Source: Paenibacillus phytorum
GTDB taxonomy: Bacteria > Bacillota > Bacilli > Paenibacillales > NBRC-103111
Assembly: GCF_013141715.1 (NCBI RefSeq)
Contig: NZ_WHOA01000072.1
Span: 117,287 to 181,286 of the forward strand
Length of the DNA stretch: 64,000 nucleotides
Direction of reading: 5' to 3'
Of the stretch, positions 34,691 to 44,322 are shown piece after piece. The notes beneath the pieces are model-generated. The model was not told where the DNA came from, made no database searches, and worked only from the letters and a program-made list of their open reading frames with translations. A program made the translations under genes and the position numbers. The first letter of the stretch is position 1, and every line of letters begins with the position of its first letter.

Positions 34691-36016
34691 ATGGCTAAGG
34701 AAAGCTTTGATAAAGAAATTCAATTTCTACGTATGCTTGTCCTCACAAGCGGGGCTTACAGTCGTCAGCAATTTGCGGAGAGGCTGGGTATCTCGGTTCA
34801 TACCTTCGATAAAACCTTACGACGGTTAAAAGAAATCGTAGCGTCGATGTATCAACAGGCACCGGACACGCAAAGGAAAGAATTCGCCGAGATGCTGCGG
34901 TACAGCTATTTCGATTCAACGGATCCTATGCTGCTGTTCTTATTTCGAGCGAAGTCATTGAAAGAATCCGAAAGTCAGCGAATATCTACGCTTCTTACTG
35001 CATTGAATGAGCAGGCACTTACCGCTATTGAACTTCTGGATGTATGTTGTAAAGATATCCAATCCGATTCCTCACTTCCTGATGAGAAAACGGTTCGAAA
35101 CGATTTGAAATATCTAGAAGAAGTCGGTGTCATCAAAAAAGTACCTGGACCACGACCCTATCGTTATCGCATACATAATGATTTAATCCAAGAGCTTACG
35201 CTTGATGAGCTAATTGATCTCTATGATTTCATTGATGTGATGTCGAATACGCAGGTACCGTCGGTTCAAGGCTATTTACTTCGAGACGGCCTAAAAAAGC
35301 ATATGAATCGGACCTCATCCGAGCCAACATCCATAGAGCCATTCCTTTATAAATATCATTACCACTCACGTATTTTGGATGAAGCGCATCTATCCGTCCT
35401 TCTATCAGCCATTCAAAATCGCCGCAAGATCGATTTCTTATACTTTTCGCCCAAAAATTCACAATCCTATTCATCGAAAAACACAAATCCATTGTTCGAA
35501 CGTGAAATGGAAGGGAAACTTCAGAAAACACTACCGCTCAAAATTGTCTACGATCACCAATATGGACGATGGTACCTTCTTGCTTATGATTCCCGGCATG
35601 GTATCAAGAAATATCGTATGGAAGGCATGACTCAGATTGAGCAAGGTGAGACTGTCGACTCAATCCTTTTTGATGAGAAGAAAAGTGTATTGGAAGAGAG
35701 TATAAAGCATAGTTGGGTCCTTGATACTGGACGATCGGTTATCTTGAAAGTAAGGTTTTTTAACCCAGGCGATACGGGGCCGAATTTCATTAAAGATCGT
35801 GTCCTTCTTCAAGGGCAGTGGGGAGAGATTACAGAAGAACAGATAGATTCGTTTATTTTCGAAATTAAGGTTAATGGAACTACGGAAATTAAGCCTTGGA
35901 TTAGAAGCTTCGGATCTAGCTGCGAAGTGCTTGAACCGATCTATTTTCGGAATGAGATGATTGCGGAGTGGAAGGAGCTTGAGGTGTATTATGAACCTGT
36001 TCGAGAAAATATTTAA
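34691..36016 (+). CDS. WYL-domain transcriptional regulator 1
   Basis: About 441 residues. An N-terminal winged-helix region (about 10-50) is followed by a second helical DNA-binding-like segment and a WYL ligand-sensing domain at about 235-340 (RRKIDFLYFSP, YDHQYGRWYLLAYD). The C-terminal WCX part follows. ATG 34691 is chosen for its GAGGG site; the upstream in-frame ATG lacks one. WYL domains bind nucleic-acid ligands in several regulators. Divergent orientation suggests control of rtcB-2, taking the place of RtcR in proteobacteria (inference). Confidence 0.88.
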   Translation: MAKESFDKEIQFLRMLVLTSGAYSRQQFAERLGISVHTFDKTLRRLKEIVASMYQQAPDTQRKEFAEMLRYSYFDSTDPMLLFLFRAKSLKESESQRISTLLTALNEQALTAIELLDVCCKDIQSDSSLPDEKTVRNDLKYLEEVGVIKKVPGPRPYRYRIHNDLIQELTLDELIDLYDFIDVMSNTQVPSVQGYLLRDGLKKHMNRTSSEPTSIEPFLYKYHYHSRILDEAHLSVLLSAIQNRRKIDFLYFSPKNSQSYSSKNTNPLFEREMEGKLQKTLPLKIVYDHQYGRWYLLAYDSRHGIKKYRMEGMTQIEQGETVDSILFDEKKSVLEESIKHSWVLDTGRSVILKVRFFNPGDTGPNFIKDRVLLQGQWGEITEEQIDSFIFEIKVNGTTEIKPWIRSFGSSCEVLEPIYFRNEMIAEWKELEVYYEPVRENI

Positions 36017-36791
36017 CTATCAAATGATTACGAGGCTAGACAATTCGGGCACTTTCATGATCACCTCACAGGAAAGGTCATGGCTGAAAACCATGCTAAA
36101 CCATCCCTCTGCGTCCAATGCTTTTACTCCAGTAACGCTGGAAAAGCTTGAATCTGTACTAGTTGATGAGAACACCTTCGATTTATCTGATGCCTTTATT
36201 GAGAAAGCTCGAAGTAAGGAGAGGTTAGTCTATCACCCGATGCTTCGCGCATTACGTCGATTCATTACGAGTCAAGCAGCTATCCAACTTACATACAGAG
36301 TGAAGGATGATCGGACTTTTACCAATGAAATGGCATTTCCCTATAAGCTTGAGTATTCCTTGGTGAAAAAAGAATGGTATTTGCTCTGGTATCACATCAG
36401 ACATCGGGCGATGATGAGTACGAAACTTGAAAAGATTGAATCGATCAAAGAGTTGTCCATTTCTCCTGAGCGAGTCGCCCAAATTGGTTTAGACATTGAG
36501 AAACTGCTGCAAAAACGTCAGATTCATGCAACGATTGAAGTTATAAAAGAGTACAATCGAGAATTGTCCCGGATTTTATATGCCTTCTCTTGCTTTGAGA
36601 AGCAAGTCGATTACGATGAAACTCAGGAAAAATATACAATCCGATTAACCTTTCTAAATAATGAAGCCGAATATGTCCTTAGCAAACTTCGCTTCTTGGG
36701 TAAGCGGGTGCGCGTCACCCAAGGCGAGCATTTGAAAAGGAGAATGCTTGAATCGGCCAAAAAAGCTTTGGCTAGGTATGGGGAGTCCTAG
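35991..36791 (+). CDS. WYL-domain regulator 2
   Basis: About 266 residues starting at ATG 35991 after GAGGTG, overlapping the first regulator by 26 nt. The WYL core is visible around 90-140 (AIQLTYRV, LVKKEWYLLWYHIRH), followed by a WCX-like C-terminus. The N-terminal part has no obvious helix-turn-helix, so it may work as a partner of regulator 1, as PafB/PafC do. It ends convergently with, and 1 bp from, the symporter stop codon. Confidence 0.82.
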   Translation: MNLFEKIFNYQMITRLDNSGTFMITSQERSWLKTMLNHPSASNAFTPVTLEKLESVLVDENTFDLSDAFIEKARSKERLVYHPMLRALRRFITSQAAIQLTYRVKDDRTFTNEMAFPYKLEYSLVKKEWYLLWYHIRHRAMMSTKLEKIESIKELSISPERVAQIGLDIEKLLQKRQIHATIEVIKEYNRELSRILYAFSCFEKQVDYDETQEKYTIRLTFLNNEAEYVLSKLRFLGKRVRVTQGEHLKRRMLESAKKALARYGES

Positions 36792-36792
36792 A

Positions 36793-38316
36793 CTATTCTC
36801 TCAATTCCACCCGCGCCAATTGGGACTGAACAACCAACTTATCGTAATGATCCGGATCATTCTTCTTGGTTAGTAAGGTCCCCAGAATCCCTCCAAGGAA
36901 TCCAAGCGGAATAGAAACAATCCCTGGATTATTCAATGGGAACAGCGCTTCACGACGAATCCAGCCAGACAAAGGATCCATCACATTGGGGCTTAGAATC
37001 ACGAACAAGATCGAAGTGATAAGTCCCGTTAACAACCCGATTATCGCACCAGTTGAATTGAATCGCCGCCAGTACAGCGTAAGCACAAGTAAAGGCAAGT
37101 TCGCAGAAGCCGCTACCGCAAAAGCCAACGAGACAAGGAATGCCACGTTTAACCGCTGGGCACCTAAAGCAAGTACTATAGACAATACACCAACCACTAC
37201 CGCTGAACATTTGGCAACCAGCATTTGCTGTGCCTCTGTTGCTTTTCCCTTTTTCAATATACTACTGTAAATATCATGCGAAAAAGCGGACGTTGCCGCC
37301 AATACCAACCCTGAGACTACAGCCAGAATGGTGGCAAAAGCAACTGCTGAAATGAACGCCATCCAAAACTCGCCGCCAAGCGCCTTGGCAAGTAAGGGTG
37401 CCGCCATATTGTCCTCACCCAATAATAATGTTCGGTCAACGAAGGCTGCTGCACCAAAACCAAGAAAGATTGTCATCACATAAAAAGCGCCGATCAACCA
37501 AGTGGCATGAATGACGGAAGACCTGACCGTCTGCGCCTCTTTGACCGTATAAAATCTAGAGATGATGTGCGGCAGCCCTGCCGTCCCCAATACCAAAGCC
37601 AGATTAAAGGAAAGCGTATCCAAGGGTCCCGAAAATAAATTCCCAGGCTGCACAAACTTCTCCTTTAACGGAGTTGCTTGCGAAACATACACATATAGAT
37701 CAAAAATATTCCAATGAAATCTGGCAAGTACCATCAGGCTGATCATAAAAGTACTGCACACGAGTAAAATAGCCTTGATGATTTGCACCCAAGATGTAGC
37801 AAGCATACCGCCGAAAGCCACATAGATGGTCATCAAGCTGCCCACTACAAGGATGGCAGAGGAATATTGCACCCCAAGCAGTAAATGAATGATCCCCCCT
37901 GCGCCAACCAACTGAGCAATCATATAGAAAATTGTGATCAAAATATTGTTAATCGCCATCCAACCTCTAAGATTCTTCTCTTGAAACCGTACTGCAATTG
38001 CATCTGCCATCGTAAAACGTCCTAGATTATGCAGCGGTTCTGCGATGATATAGAGCACAATTACATAGGATGCTAGAAAGCCTATTGAATAGAAAAAACC
38101 ATCAAAGCCATATATGGCAATAGTCCCCGTGATACCAAGAAAAGAAGCGGCACTCATATAATCGCCAGAAATGGCCAGCCCGTTTTGTAAGCCAGTGAGT
38201 CGATTTCCAGCCACGTAAAAGTCATTCGTGTTCGTTGTACGTTTAGCCGAATGGTACGTAATAACCAGCGTTCCAATCACTACGGCCACGAAAAAGACAA
38301 ACGCGAAAAAATTCAT
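36793..38316 (-). CDS. Sodium:solute symporter, ActP (acetate permease) type, copy 2
   Basis: A 507-residue protein with about 13 membrane helices of the SSS family. The N-terminal NDFYVAGNRLTGLQNGLAISG and the LVGAGGIIHLL and GTAGLPHIISRFYT blocks match ActP-type symporters of acetate and short monocarboxylates. It starts at ATG 38316 after AAAGGA. It is very similar to the copy at 38457-39977, so a tandem duplication with divergence is likely. A hairpin at 38395-38430 separates the two, so they may be expressed at different levels. Confidence 0.9.
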   Translation of the reverse strand: MNFFAFVFFVAVVIGTLVITYHSAKRTTNTNDFYVAGNRLTGLQNGLAISGDYMSAASFLGITGTIAIYGFDGFFYSIGFLASYVIVLYIIAEPLHNLGRFTMADAIAVRFQEKNLRGWMAINNILITIFYMIAQLVGAGGIIHLLLGVQYSSAILVVGSLMTIYVAFGGMLATSWVQIIKAILLVCSTFMISLMVLARFHWNIFDLYVYVSQATPLKEKFVQPGNLFSGPLDTLSFNLALVLGTAGLPHIISRFYTVKEAQTVRSSVIHATWLIGAFYVMTIFLGFGAAAFVDRTLLLGEDNMAAPLLAKALGGEFWMAFISAVAFATILAVVSGLVLAATSAFSHDIYSSILKKGKATEAQQMLVAKCSAVVVGVLSIVLALGAQRLNVAFLVSLAFAVAASANLPLLVLTLYWRRFNSTGAIIGLLTGLITSILFVILSPNVMDPLSGWIRREALFPLNNPGIVSIPLGFLGGILGTLLTKKNDPDHYDKLVVQSQLARVELRE

Positions 38317-38394
38317 AGTGATCCGATTCCTTTCTTGGCTGCTCTTTATTTACTACTAAAAGAATAGCATATTTAGGCCCACAAAAAAGCAATA

Positions 38395-38430
38395 ACATGC
38401 AGCAAGCCTCATGAAAGGCTGACTGCATGT
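38395..38430 (-). terminator. Hairpin between the two symporter genes
   Basis: ACATGCAG and AGCCT pair with AGGCT and CTGCATGT, giving two stacked helices. T-rich sequence follows on both strands. It likely stops or reduces transcription between the symporters. Confidence 0.65.
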
Positions 38431-38456
38431 TTTTTGGGTTCAATAGGATGGGCTGC

Positions 38457-39977
38457 TTACATGCCCGTATTAGCTTTTACATTAATTTCCGTATATTTCA
38501 CATCGTCTCTTTGTGTAGAAAGCATCGTTCCAATATAGGCTCCAAGGAATCCAAGTGGAATGGAGATAATGCCGGGATTGGCCAAATTAATAAGCGGATT
38601 GCCCACCATAATCGCCTTCCCTGCCTCTCCCCAAATATTCGGACCCACGGCAACAAGCAGGATACAGCTTACTAGTCCACTTAACATACCGACAATCGCG
38701 CCTGTCGTATTAAATCTTTTCCAATATACGGTGAAGAGAATGACTGGCAAATTGGCACTCGCCGCAACAGCGAAGGCAATGGATACCAAGAAAGCTACAT
38801 TGAGCTTTTGAGCGAACAGTGCAAAGATAATTGAGAGTACAGCTACACCAATCGAAGCGAAACGGGCTATTTTCAATTCTTCCTTATCCGTCGCTTTGCC
38901 TTTACGAACGATTTGTCCGTAAAAATCGTGGGAGAATGCAGAAGCAGCAGAAAGCACCAATCCGGTAACAACCGCTAATATCGTGGCAAAAGCAACCGCT
39001 GAAATAAAGGCAAACAAGAAATCTCCACCTAATGCTTTGGCGAGTAGCGGCGCAGCCATGTTCCCGCCTTTATCTATCGCTGTGATATCCTTTGCGCCAA
39101 CAAATGCTGCAGCTCCAAAGCCTAGGAATAAGGTCATGACATAGAAAATACCGATAACCCATGTTGCCGAGACGACAGAACTTCTTGCCGTAGCCGCATT
39201 TTTCACTGTATAGAAACGAGTGAGAATATGCGGCAATCCAGCAGTTCCAAGCACCAAAGCAAGGTTAAGCGAAAGTGTTTCAACCGGAATCTTATATTTG
39301 TTACCCGGGTTTAAAAAAGCCTCTTTCAACGGTGTCGCTGTTTTCAGTTGGGTAAACATTTCGGAAATACTGAAATTAAATTTTGCTAGAACGATAAGTG
39401 ACAGGATCAACGTGCCCCCCATCAGAAGAACCGCTTTGGTAATTTGCACCCAACTCGTGGCACGCATTCCGCCAAATACCACATAAATAGTCATTAGGAT
39501 ACCAACGATTAATACAGAGGTATAGTAATTAAATCCGAATAGAAGTTTGATCAAAGCACCCGCGCCAACGAGCTGCGCGATCATATAGAAGATGGAAATG
39601 GTGATCGTGTTTAGTGCGGCTACCCCACGAACATTCTTGTTAGCAAATCGCGCCGCGATCATATCTGCCATCGTATATTTCCCTAAATTCCTTAGCGGTT
39701 CCGCTACTAAATAGAGAACGACAAGATAAGCAACTAGAAAACCTAAGCTATAGAAAAATCCATCAAAGCCAGTCAAGGCAATTGTCCCTGCGATTCCCAA
39801 GAAGGATGCTGCCGACATATAGTCTCCGGCAATCGCAAGCCCGTTCTGCCACCCCGTTAAACCACCGCCGCCGGTATAAAACTCATTCGAGCTATCCGTT
39901 TTCTTAGCTGCATAATACGTAATAATCATCGTTAACAAAATAATGCAAAGAAATAGAATGACGGCAGTTGGACTCAT
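38457..39977 (-). CDS. Sodium:solute symporter, ActP type, copy 1
   Basis: A 506-residue membrane protein with about 13 helices starting at ATG 39977 after GGGGGTA. The motifs NEFYTGGGGLTGWQNGLAIAG, QLVGAGALIKLL and GTAGLPHILTRFYT identify an ActP-type symporter. It is preceded by a DUF485 protein, the usual partner (YjcH-like) of ActP, and by LytS/LytT regulators on the same strand. It probably imports acetate, pyruvate or similar monocarboxylates. Confidence 0.92.
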   Translation of the reverse strand: MSPTAVILFLCIILLTMIITYYAAKKTDSSNEFYTGGGGLTGWQNGLAIAGDYMSAASFLGIAGTIALTGFDGFFYSLGFLVAYLVVLYLVAEPLRNLGKYTMADMIAARFANKNVRGVAALNTITISIFYMIAQLVGAGALIKLLFGFNYYTSVLIVGILMTIYVVFGGMRATSWVQITKAVLLMGGTLILSLIVLAKFNFSISEMFTQLKTATPLKEAFLNPGNKYKIPVETLSLNLALVLGTAGLPHILTRFYTVKNAATARSSVVSATWVIGIFYVMTLFLGFGAAAFVGAKDITAIDKGGNMAAPLLAKALGGDFLFAFISAVAFATILAVVTGLVLSAASAFSHDFYGQIVRKGKATDKEELKIARFASIGVAVLSIIFALFAQKLNVAFLVSIAFAVAASANLPVILFTVYWKRFNTTGAIVGMLSGLVSCILLVAVGPNIWGEAGKAIMVGNPLINLANPGIISIPLGFLGAYIGTMLSTQRDDVKYTEINVKANTGM

Positions 39978-40010
39978 AACGAAGTACCCCCAGTTTCCGA
40001 TTTTATTTCT

Positions 40011-40292
40011 TCAATTTTTCGGTCGAATTCCTTGGATTTTCTGGAGTAAATGATAACATAGCGCCCAAGTCATCAGAAACTGTGCAAAAGCGTACACCCA
40101 TGCCCATGAAATAGGACCGATTGCTGGATTATTCAGTACTTTTGTGTAAGAGGTCAAGATTGGCAGTGTAAAATAAAAAAGAAGGAAAAAAATCGTCATC
40201 GGAATGATAAATCGCTTTTTGCTGCCGATTAATTCCTTGAATTTTTCAGATTGTGCCACTTCCCCATACTGTATTGGCTTGTTGTTAGACAT
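40011..40292 (-). CDS. DUF485 membrane protein (YjcH-like)
   Basis: A 93-residue protein with two membrane helices (about 30-50 and 65-85) and N-terminal SEKFKELIGSKKRFIIPMT, typical of DUF485. ATG 40292 is chosen because AAGGGGGGA lies 8 nt upstream. DUF485 proteins are almost always encoded just before ActP, as here, and may stabilise the symporter. Confidence 0.9.
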   Translation of the reverse strand: MSNNKPIQYGEVAQSEKFKELIGSKKRFIIPMTIFFLLFYFTLPILTSYTKVLNNPAIGPISWAWVYAFAQFLMTWALCYHLLQKIQGIRPKN

Positions 40293-40427
40293 TCGCACGT
40301 CCCCCCTTAAATGTAAGCGCATTCAGTTTGATTATATGCGAATTTTTGCCCTTTGTAATAAGACTGTCGCGAATCGTCATATTCCCCGCCTGAATTGCCA
40401 AATAAGGAGCTTTAATCGGTTTCATTT

Positions 40428-41189
40428 TTATTTGAGCAGCCTAAACAGCTCTTTGGCCATCTCCCGTGAAACGGGTATTTGCGTTCTTTTTTCATTTTTC
40501 AAAATCAAATTAAAAGCGCCATTGAACCATGGAACTAATTCATCGATACCATTTAAATTAACTAAATAACTGCGATGAGGACGAAAAAAAGGGAGTTCCC
40601 CGAGCTTGTTTTCCAATTCCTGCAGGCTCATTTTGGACATATAAATCTGGTTGGAAAACGTATAGATATGGATGCTTTTTTCTTCCCTTTCAGCATAAAG
40701 GATAGTTTCAGGATCAAGCAGGACATGCTTCTCCCCGTCTATGATTAATAGCTTATTCCAGTTCCTTGCTTTGGAGGAAAATTGCATTTTGCTAGGCAGT
40801 GATGTCGTTAATGGACTATTGGAAAGCTTGCTGCGAATCCGGGCCAGTGATTCCTTTAGACGCTCATGACTATAAGGTTTAAGTAAATAATCAACAGCAT
40901 TCAACCCGAACGCCTCAACCGCATGATCATCGTGGGCCGTTGTGAATACAATTAATGGCGCTTGTGCAGCAGTTTTCAGCATACGAGCCGCTTGCAAGCC
41001 ATCTAATTCAGGCATTTGAATGTCCAAAAATATAGCATCTGGCTCCCATTCATTAACAAGCTCTAGTAACTCCTTACCGTTGGAGGCGTGCGGCATCAGC
41101 TCTATATCCTCTTCCATCCCTAACAGATAGATCAACTCTTTACGGGCCAACCACTCGTCTTCGGCAATCATGACCTTAATGGATCTCAC
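40428..41189 (-). CDS. LytTR-family response regulator
   Basis: About 253 residues. A receiver domain with acidic pocket AEDEW and phospho-Asp in DAIFLDIQMPEL is followed by a C-terminal LytTR DNA-binding domain (IYAEREEKSIHIYT, FFRPHRSYLVNL). The start is GTG 41189, because GAGGGGGG lies 9 nt upstream; the ORF extending to 41291 runs deep into the kinase gene. It overlaps that gene by 14 nt. It likely activates the symporter genes downstream, as LytST-type systems do for pyruvate or acetate transport. Confidence 0.9.
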   Translation of the reverse strand: MRSIKVMIAEDEWLARKELIYLLGMEEDIELMPHASNGKELLELVNEWEPDAIFLDIQMPELDGLQAARMLKTAAQAPLIVFTTAHDDHAVEAFGLNAVDYLLKPYSHERLKESLARIRSKLSNSPLTTSLPSKMQFSSKARNWNKLLIIDGEKHVLLDPETILYAEREEKSIHIYTFSNQIYMSKMSLQELENKLGELPFFRPHRSYLVNLNGIDELVPWFNGAFNLILKNEKRTQIPVSREMAKELFRLLK

Positions 41190-42942
41190 CTGCGTATTCC
41201 CCCCTCTCCATACTTGTCCCAGGAATGTTAAATGTAAATTTACACCCGCCATTGATATTATTTTCGATAAAAAGCCGAGATTCCTCGCCAAACAAGCCGA
41301 TCAACCGCTGATTGACATTATAAACACCAATCCCGTTCCCTTCGCTGCTATTTACCGGCACTTTGCCTAGTTGTTCTATCCATTCAGGCGGTATGCCGCT
41401 TCCGTTATCTTCGATTGATATTTGTAAATTATCTTTATGGTTCAACACTGCTATTCGAATTCGCCCCCCGTGATTCCTATCTTTCAATCCATGTTTGATA
41501 CAGTTCTCAACCAAGGGCTGCAGTGTAACGGGAGGAATCATAGCTATCAGCAAATCAGAGTCCAACTGAACTTCCATCGTGATCTGATCCTTGAATCGAA
41601 TCTGGATAATTTCCAAATACGACCTAAGGTGCATGATTTCCTGTTGGATCGAAATGGTATGAGACGCAATAAGCTTGATATTAAGCCTCATGTAAGTACT
41701 AAGCTGCATAGTAATATGCCTTGCCATATCAGGCTCAATTCGAATTAGAGAGACAATGGAGTTCAATGTATTGAATAAAAAATGAGGATTGATTTGCGAC
41801 TGCAGGATCCTTAGTTCGGATTCCTTCATTAATGCTTCCATACTCTCATGCATGGCCACACTAAGCTGATAGGACAGCAGTTTGCCTAATCCTTCTGCAA
41901 GTACGATTTCAACCGAACGAATTTCCTGTGGTTTTTTAAAATATAGCTTGATTAAACCTGCCACATGTCCAGCCTGCTTGATCGGAACTATGATCGCAGC
42001 CCGAAGCGTTCTATGATTCGGTTGGATATCCTCGTGATTCAGAGCGATTTGCAGCTTACCTGTGCCAATGGCTTGCCGTGAAAGCTCAGAGCAAATAGGT
42101 TCACCAGGTATGAGAATCCTATCACCGAGCCCAGCGTGAGCAAGAATGTTCTGCGTATTGGTAACTGCAACCGCAGCTGTCTTAAGCTCCCTTAGCAGTA
42201 ATCTAGCGATCGCATCTGCCGATTGATAAGTTAGTCCCTGTTTCAGATGTGGCAGCGCAGCTTCTGCAATATGCAGGGCGCGCTGAGTTTCATATGCAAC
42301 AGCACGTTCTTCTTCCCGAAATACAACACGCAGCATGGTTGTGAATATCGCGATGGAGATGCTGTTCGTGAGCACCATCGGAATGCCGATCAAGTCCACA
42401 AGTTCAATAGCCTTCTCGGGTGGCGTTGATACAATAAGGATGATTCCCATCTGCACGATGGGTGCGAACATGCCGATAAAAATCGCTTTGGCCGGAGAAA
42501 TCACCCGTTCCTGCAAGAAGAATCTCGCCACTCCGCCCGCTAACAATCCGGTCAGCGGAGCGGCGATTCCGCTCGCCAAACCTGTAAATCCACTCATCAT
42601 ATATAAGTGGCTTCCAGTAATTAAACCTGCACCGATCCCCACAAGAGGACCTCCCATTAAACCTCCGATGACAACGCCAACCAGAGCGGAATGGGCTAAT
42701 GCTTGATCGGCTTGCAGTGGAAAGATCCAAAAGGAAGACGAGATGACTCCCTCTTCGATCACCACACCTGCATAGGTGCCAAGAATGCCGAACAAGCCAA
42801 ATAAACAGATGAAATAAATCGTATTCATAACGGACATTTTTCTATCCAGAAGCTGACGAACGATAGGAATTCGCGTGAGGATAAATGTTACGATCAACAG
42901 AATACCCATACGCTCAAAAAGCAAAAGAGCAAGCGCTTCCAT
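41176..42942 (-). CDS. LytS-type sensor histidine kinase
   Basis: A 588-residue protein starting at ATG 42942 behind GGAGGG. The 5TM-5TMR_LYT sensor domain (about 1-200) is followed by a GAF-like region (about 225-355) and a His_kinase domain with QSQINPHFLFNTLNSI holding the phospho-His, then an ATPase domain (VENCIKHG, EDNGSGI). The LYT sensor is known to respond to pyruvate or membrane state in relatives. It forms a two-component pair with the LytTR regulator downstream and is encoded with the ActP symporters. Confidence 0.92.
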   Translation of the reverse strand: MEALALLLFERMGILLIVTFILTRIPIVRQLLDRKMSVMNTIYFICLFGLFGILGTYAGVVIEEGVISSSFWIFPLQADQALAHSALVGVVIGGLMGGPLVGIGAGLITGSHLYMMSGFTGLASGIAAPLTGLLAGGVARFFLQERVISPAKAIFIGMFAPIVQMGIILIVSTPPEKAIELVDLIGIPMVLTNSISIAIFTTMLRVVFREEERAVAYETQRALHIAEAALPHLKQGLTYQSADAIARLLLRELKTAAVAVTNTQNILAHAGLGDRILIPGEPICSELSRQAIGTGKLQIALNHEDIQPNHRTLRAAIIVPIKQAGHVAGLIKLYFKKPQEIRSVEIVLAEGLGKLLSYQLSVAMHESMEALMKESELRILQSQINPHFLFNTLNSIVSLIRIEPDMARHITMQLSTYMRLNIKLIASHTISIQQEIMHLRSYLEIIQIRFKDQITMEVQLDSDLLIAMIPPVTLQPLVENCIKHGLKDRNHGGRIRIAVLNHKDNLQISIEDNGSGIPPEWIEQLGKVPVNSSEGNGIGVYNVNQRLIGLFGEESRLFIENNINGGCKFTFNIPGTSMERGEYAGEIH

Positions 42943-42981
42943 ATTATCCCTCCTGCTATATAACTCGATAACACGATGGGT

Positions 42982-43797
42982 CTAATCAAAATCATTCCAA
43001 GTGAATCCTTCTATTTGCCTTCGGCGCTCCTCTCGGCAAGAAGAACAACGTTTTGGCGGATCCCAGCCACGCATGCGGAATACATCCTGTTCCTCTATCT
43101 TCCATTCAAAACGTTTTCCGCATTCCCAGCATTTAAGCCGTTCCGCTTCGCGCGGTTGATGAAACAGGTCGGAAGTAATTCCCACTTGAGGAGCTGCACC
43201 TTCTAAAGCTAAACGACTTTCCCCCTTATTCTGAAGATGAGCAATAACCTCCCTTATCGCTTTCTTCACCTTTTGATAATCGACAAGCTGCCACTGCTTG
43301 AGCAGAGGAATGAAGCGTTCATCCGAAGTGTCCGCAACTTTCTGTAAAAAAAGTAAAATCATGCCTCGGTTGCGATCTTTCAGATAAGTCATATCCATGT
43401 CACTAATTCCGGCTTCAATCCACTGTCTCCACTGATGCAGCAGCAGGTCAGTCAACTGATCACACTGGATCAGCCATCCTTTTTCTGTGAAAATAAGTAG
43501 GGGCATATCGCGGTTGTACTGCAATTCAAGAAAATCATTCTTGATCATCCAATCGACTCGTTCTGTAATTTGCTCTAGAGTCAAGTAACTATAGTAGCCA
43601 TAAGCCACATTCGTGTTCAATTCCAGCTCCAACAGCTTTTTATCACGTGAGCCCTTTAAAATTTTGGCCAACATGTTCCTTCCTGCACTACCGATCAAGC
43701 TATCTGCCGCGTGAAGGATATAACGGATTTCCTCTTCTCTTAAACTAGCTGCCATCTCCGGTTTCGACTGCTTATTCTTATGATTCATTGTGGCCAT
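42982..43797 (-). CDS. RQC-domain (RQC-minor-1-like) DNA-binding protein with zinc ribbon
   Basis: About 271 residues. Residues about 20-110 match a RecQ C-terminal winged helix (IRYILHAADSLIGSAGR, LAKILKGSRDK) without any helicase domain. A C-terminal zinc ribbon follows: CWECG ... CSSCREE. The likely start is ATG 43797 after GGAGGAACGG; a TTG at 43803 is possible. Such stand-alone RQC proteins probably bind DNA. It lies beside, but 526 bp from, the Wadjet operon, so membership in that system is not established. Confidence 0.82.
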   Translation of the reverse strand: MATMNHKNKQSKPEMAASLREEEIRYILHAADSLIGSAGRNMLAKILKGSRDKKLLELELNTNVAYGYYSYLTLEQITERVDWMIKNDFLELQYNRDMPLLIFTEKGWLIQCDQLTDLLLHQWRQWIEAGISDMDMTYLKDRNRGMILLFLQKVADTSDERFIPLLKQWQLVDYQKVKKAIREVIAHLQNKGESRLALEGAAPQVGITSDLFHQPREAERLKCWECGKRFEWKIEEQDVFRMRGWDPPKRCSSCREERRRQIEGFTWNDFD

Positions 43798-44228
43798 AAA
43801 CAACCGTTCCTCCTCGCCATACTTTTTTCGGATTAACCAGCTTCAATCAACAGTTTCTTTTTTCAGACTCATTCTAGTATTGTATTATTAATTATAGACA
43901 ATATTTTAATATAGCAAAACTAGAATAGAAATGTTGTTCTCCGTGCTCACACCTAATCAGATTAAACCGTTTATTTTACACCCAGAGCTAGTCGTTAGCC
44001 ACGCAGCGATCAATTATTTTTACAACAGCAAATAAAGCTTCTACATTTCGCTAAAATCTGGTGATGTCGGGTGCATGTTGAGTTTGGGATACAAATAGAA
44101 GAGAATATGTTCACAGGTGGATGAACAATTATTGTTTGGCTACTTGGTAGAAGGAGCGGCTGGGAAGATCACCCTAACGGTCCTTTTAGGTTTTAGAAGA
44201 TATCCGTAATTTGTATTCTGGCGTCAAA
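43798..44228. other. Gene-poor intergenic region
   Basis: About 430 bp between the RQC gene and the Wadjet terminator. It is AT-rich (around 43870-43930 especially). I see no ORF with a ribosome binding site, and no tRNA or repeat. It should hold the promoter of the RQC gene. Confidence 0.5.
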
Positions 44229-44278
44229 AAAGTCTGCCTGATCTCCTATGCATAATCAAGGGAGATAGGGCAGACTTT
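44229..44278 (-). terminator. Intrinsic terminator of the Wadjet operon
   Basis: AAAGTCTGCC with inner ATCTCC pairs with GGAGAT and GGCAGACTTT. On the minus strand T residues follow. It lies 45 bp past the jetC stop codon. Confidence 0.85.
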
Positions 44279-44322
44279 CTTAAACAGCACCAGTGAAGAT
44301 GATCAATCGAGTGGTAAATTTC

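Noticed and set aside
42335..42706. 123-codon plus-strand ORF opposite the LytS sensor domain
   Set aside because: Pro/Ile-rich mirror of membrane helices in the true gene, without a start signal.
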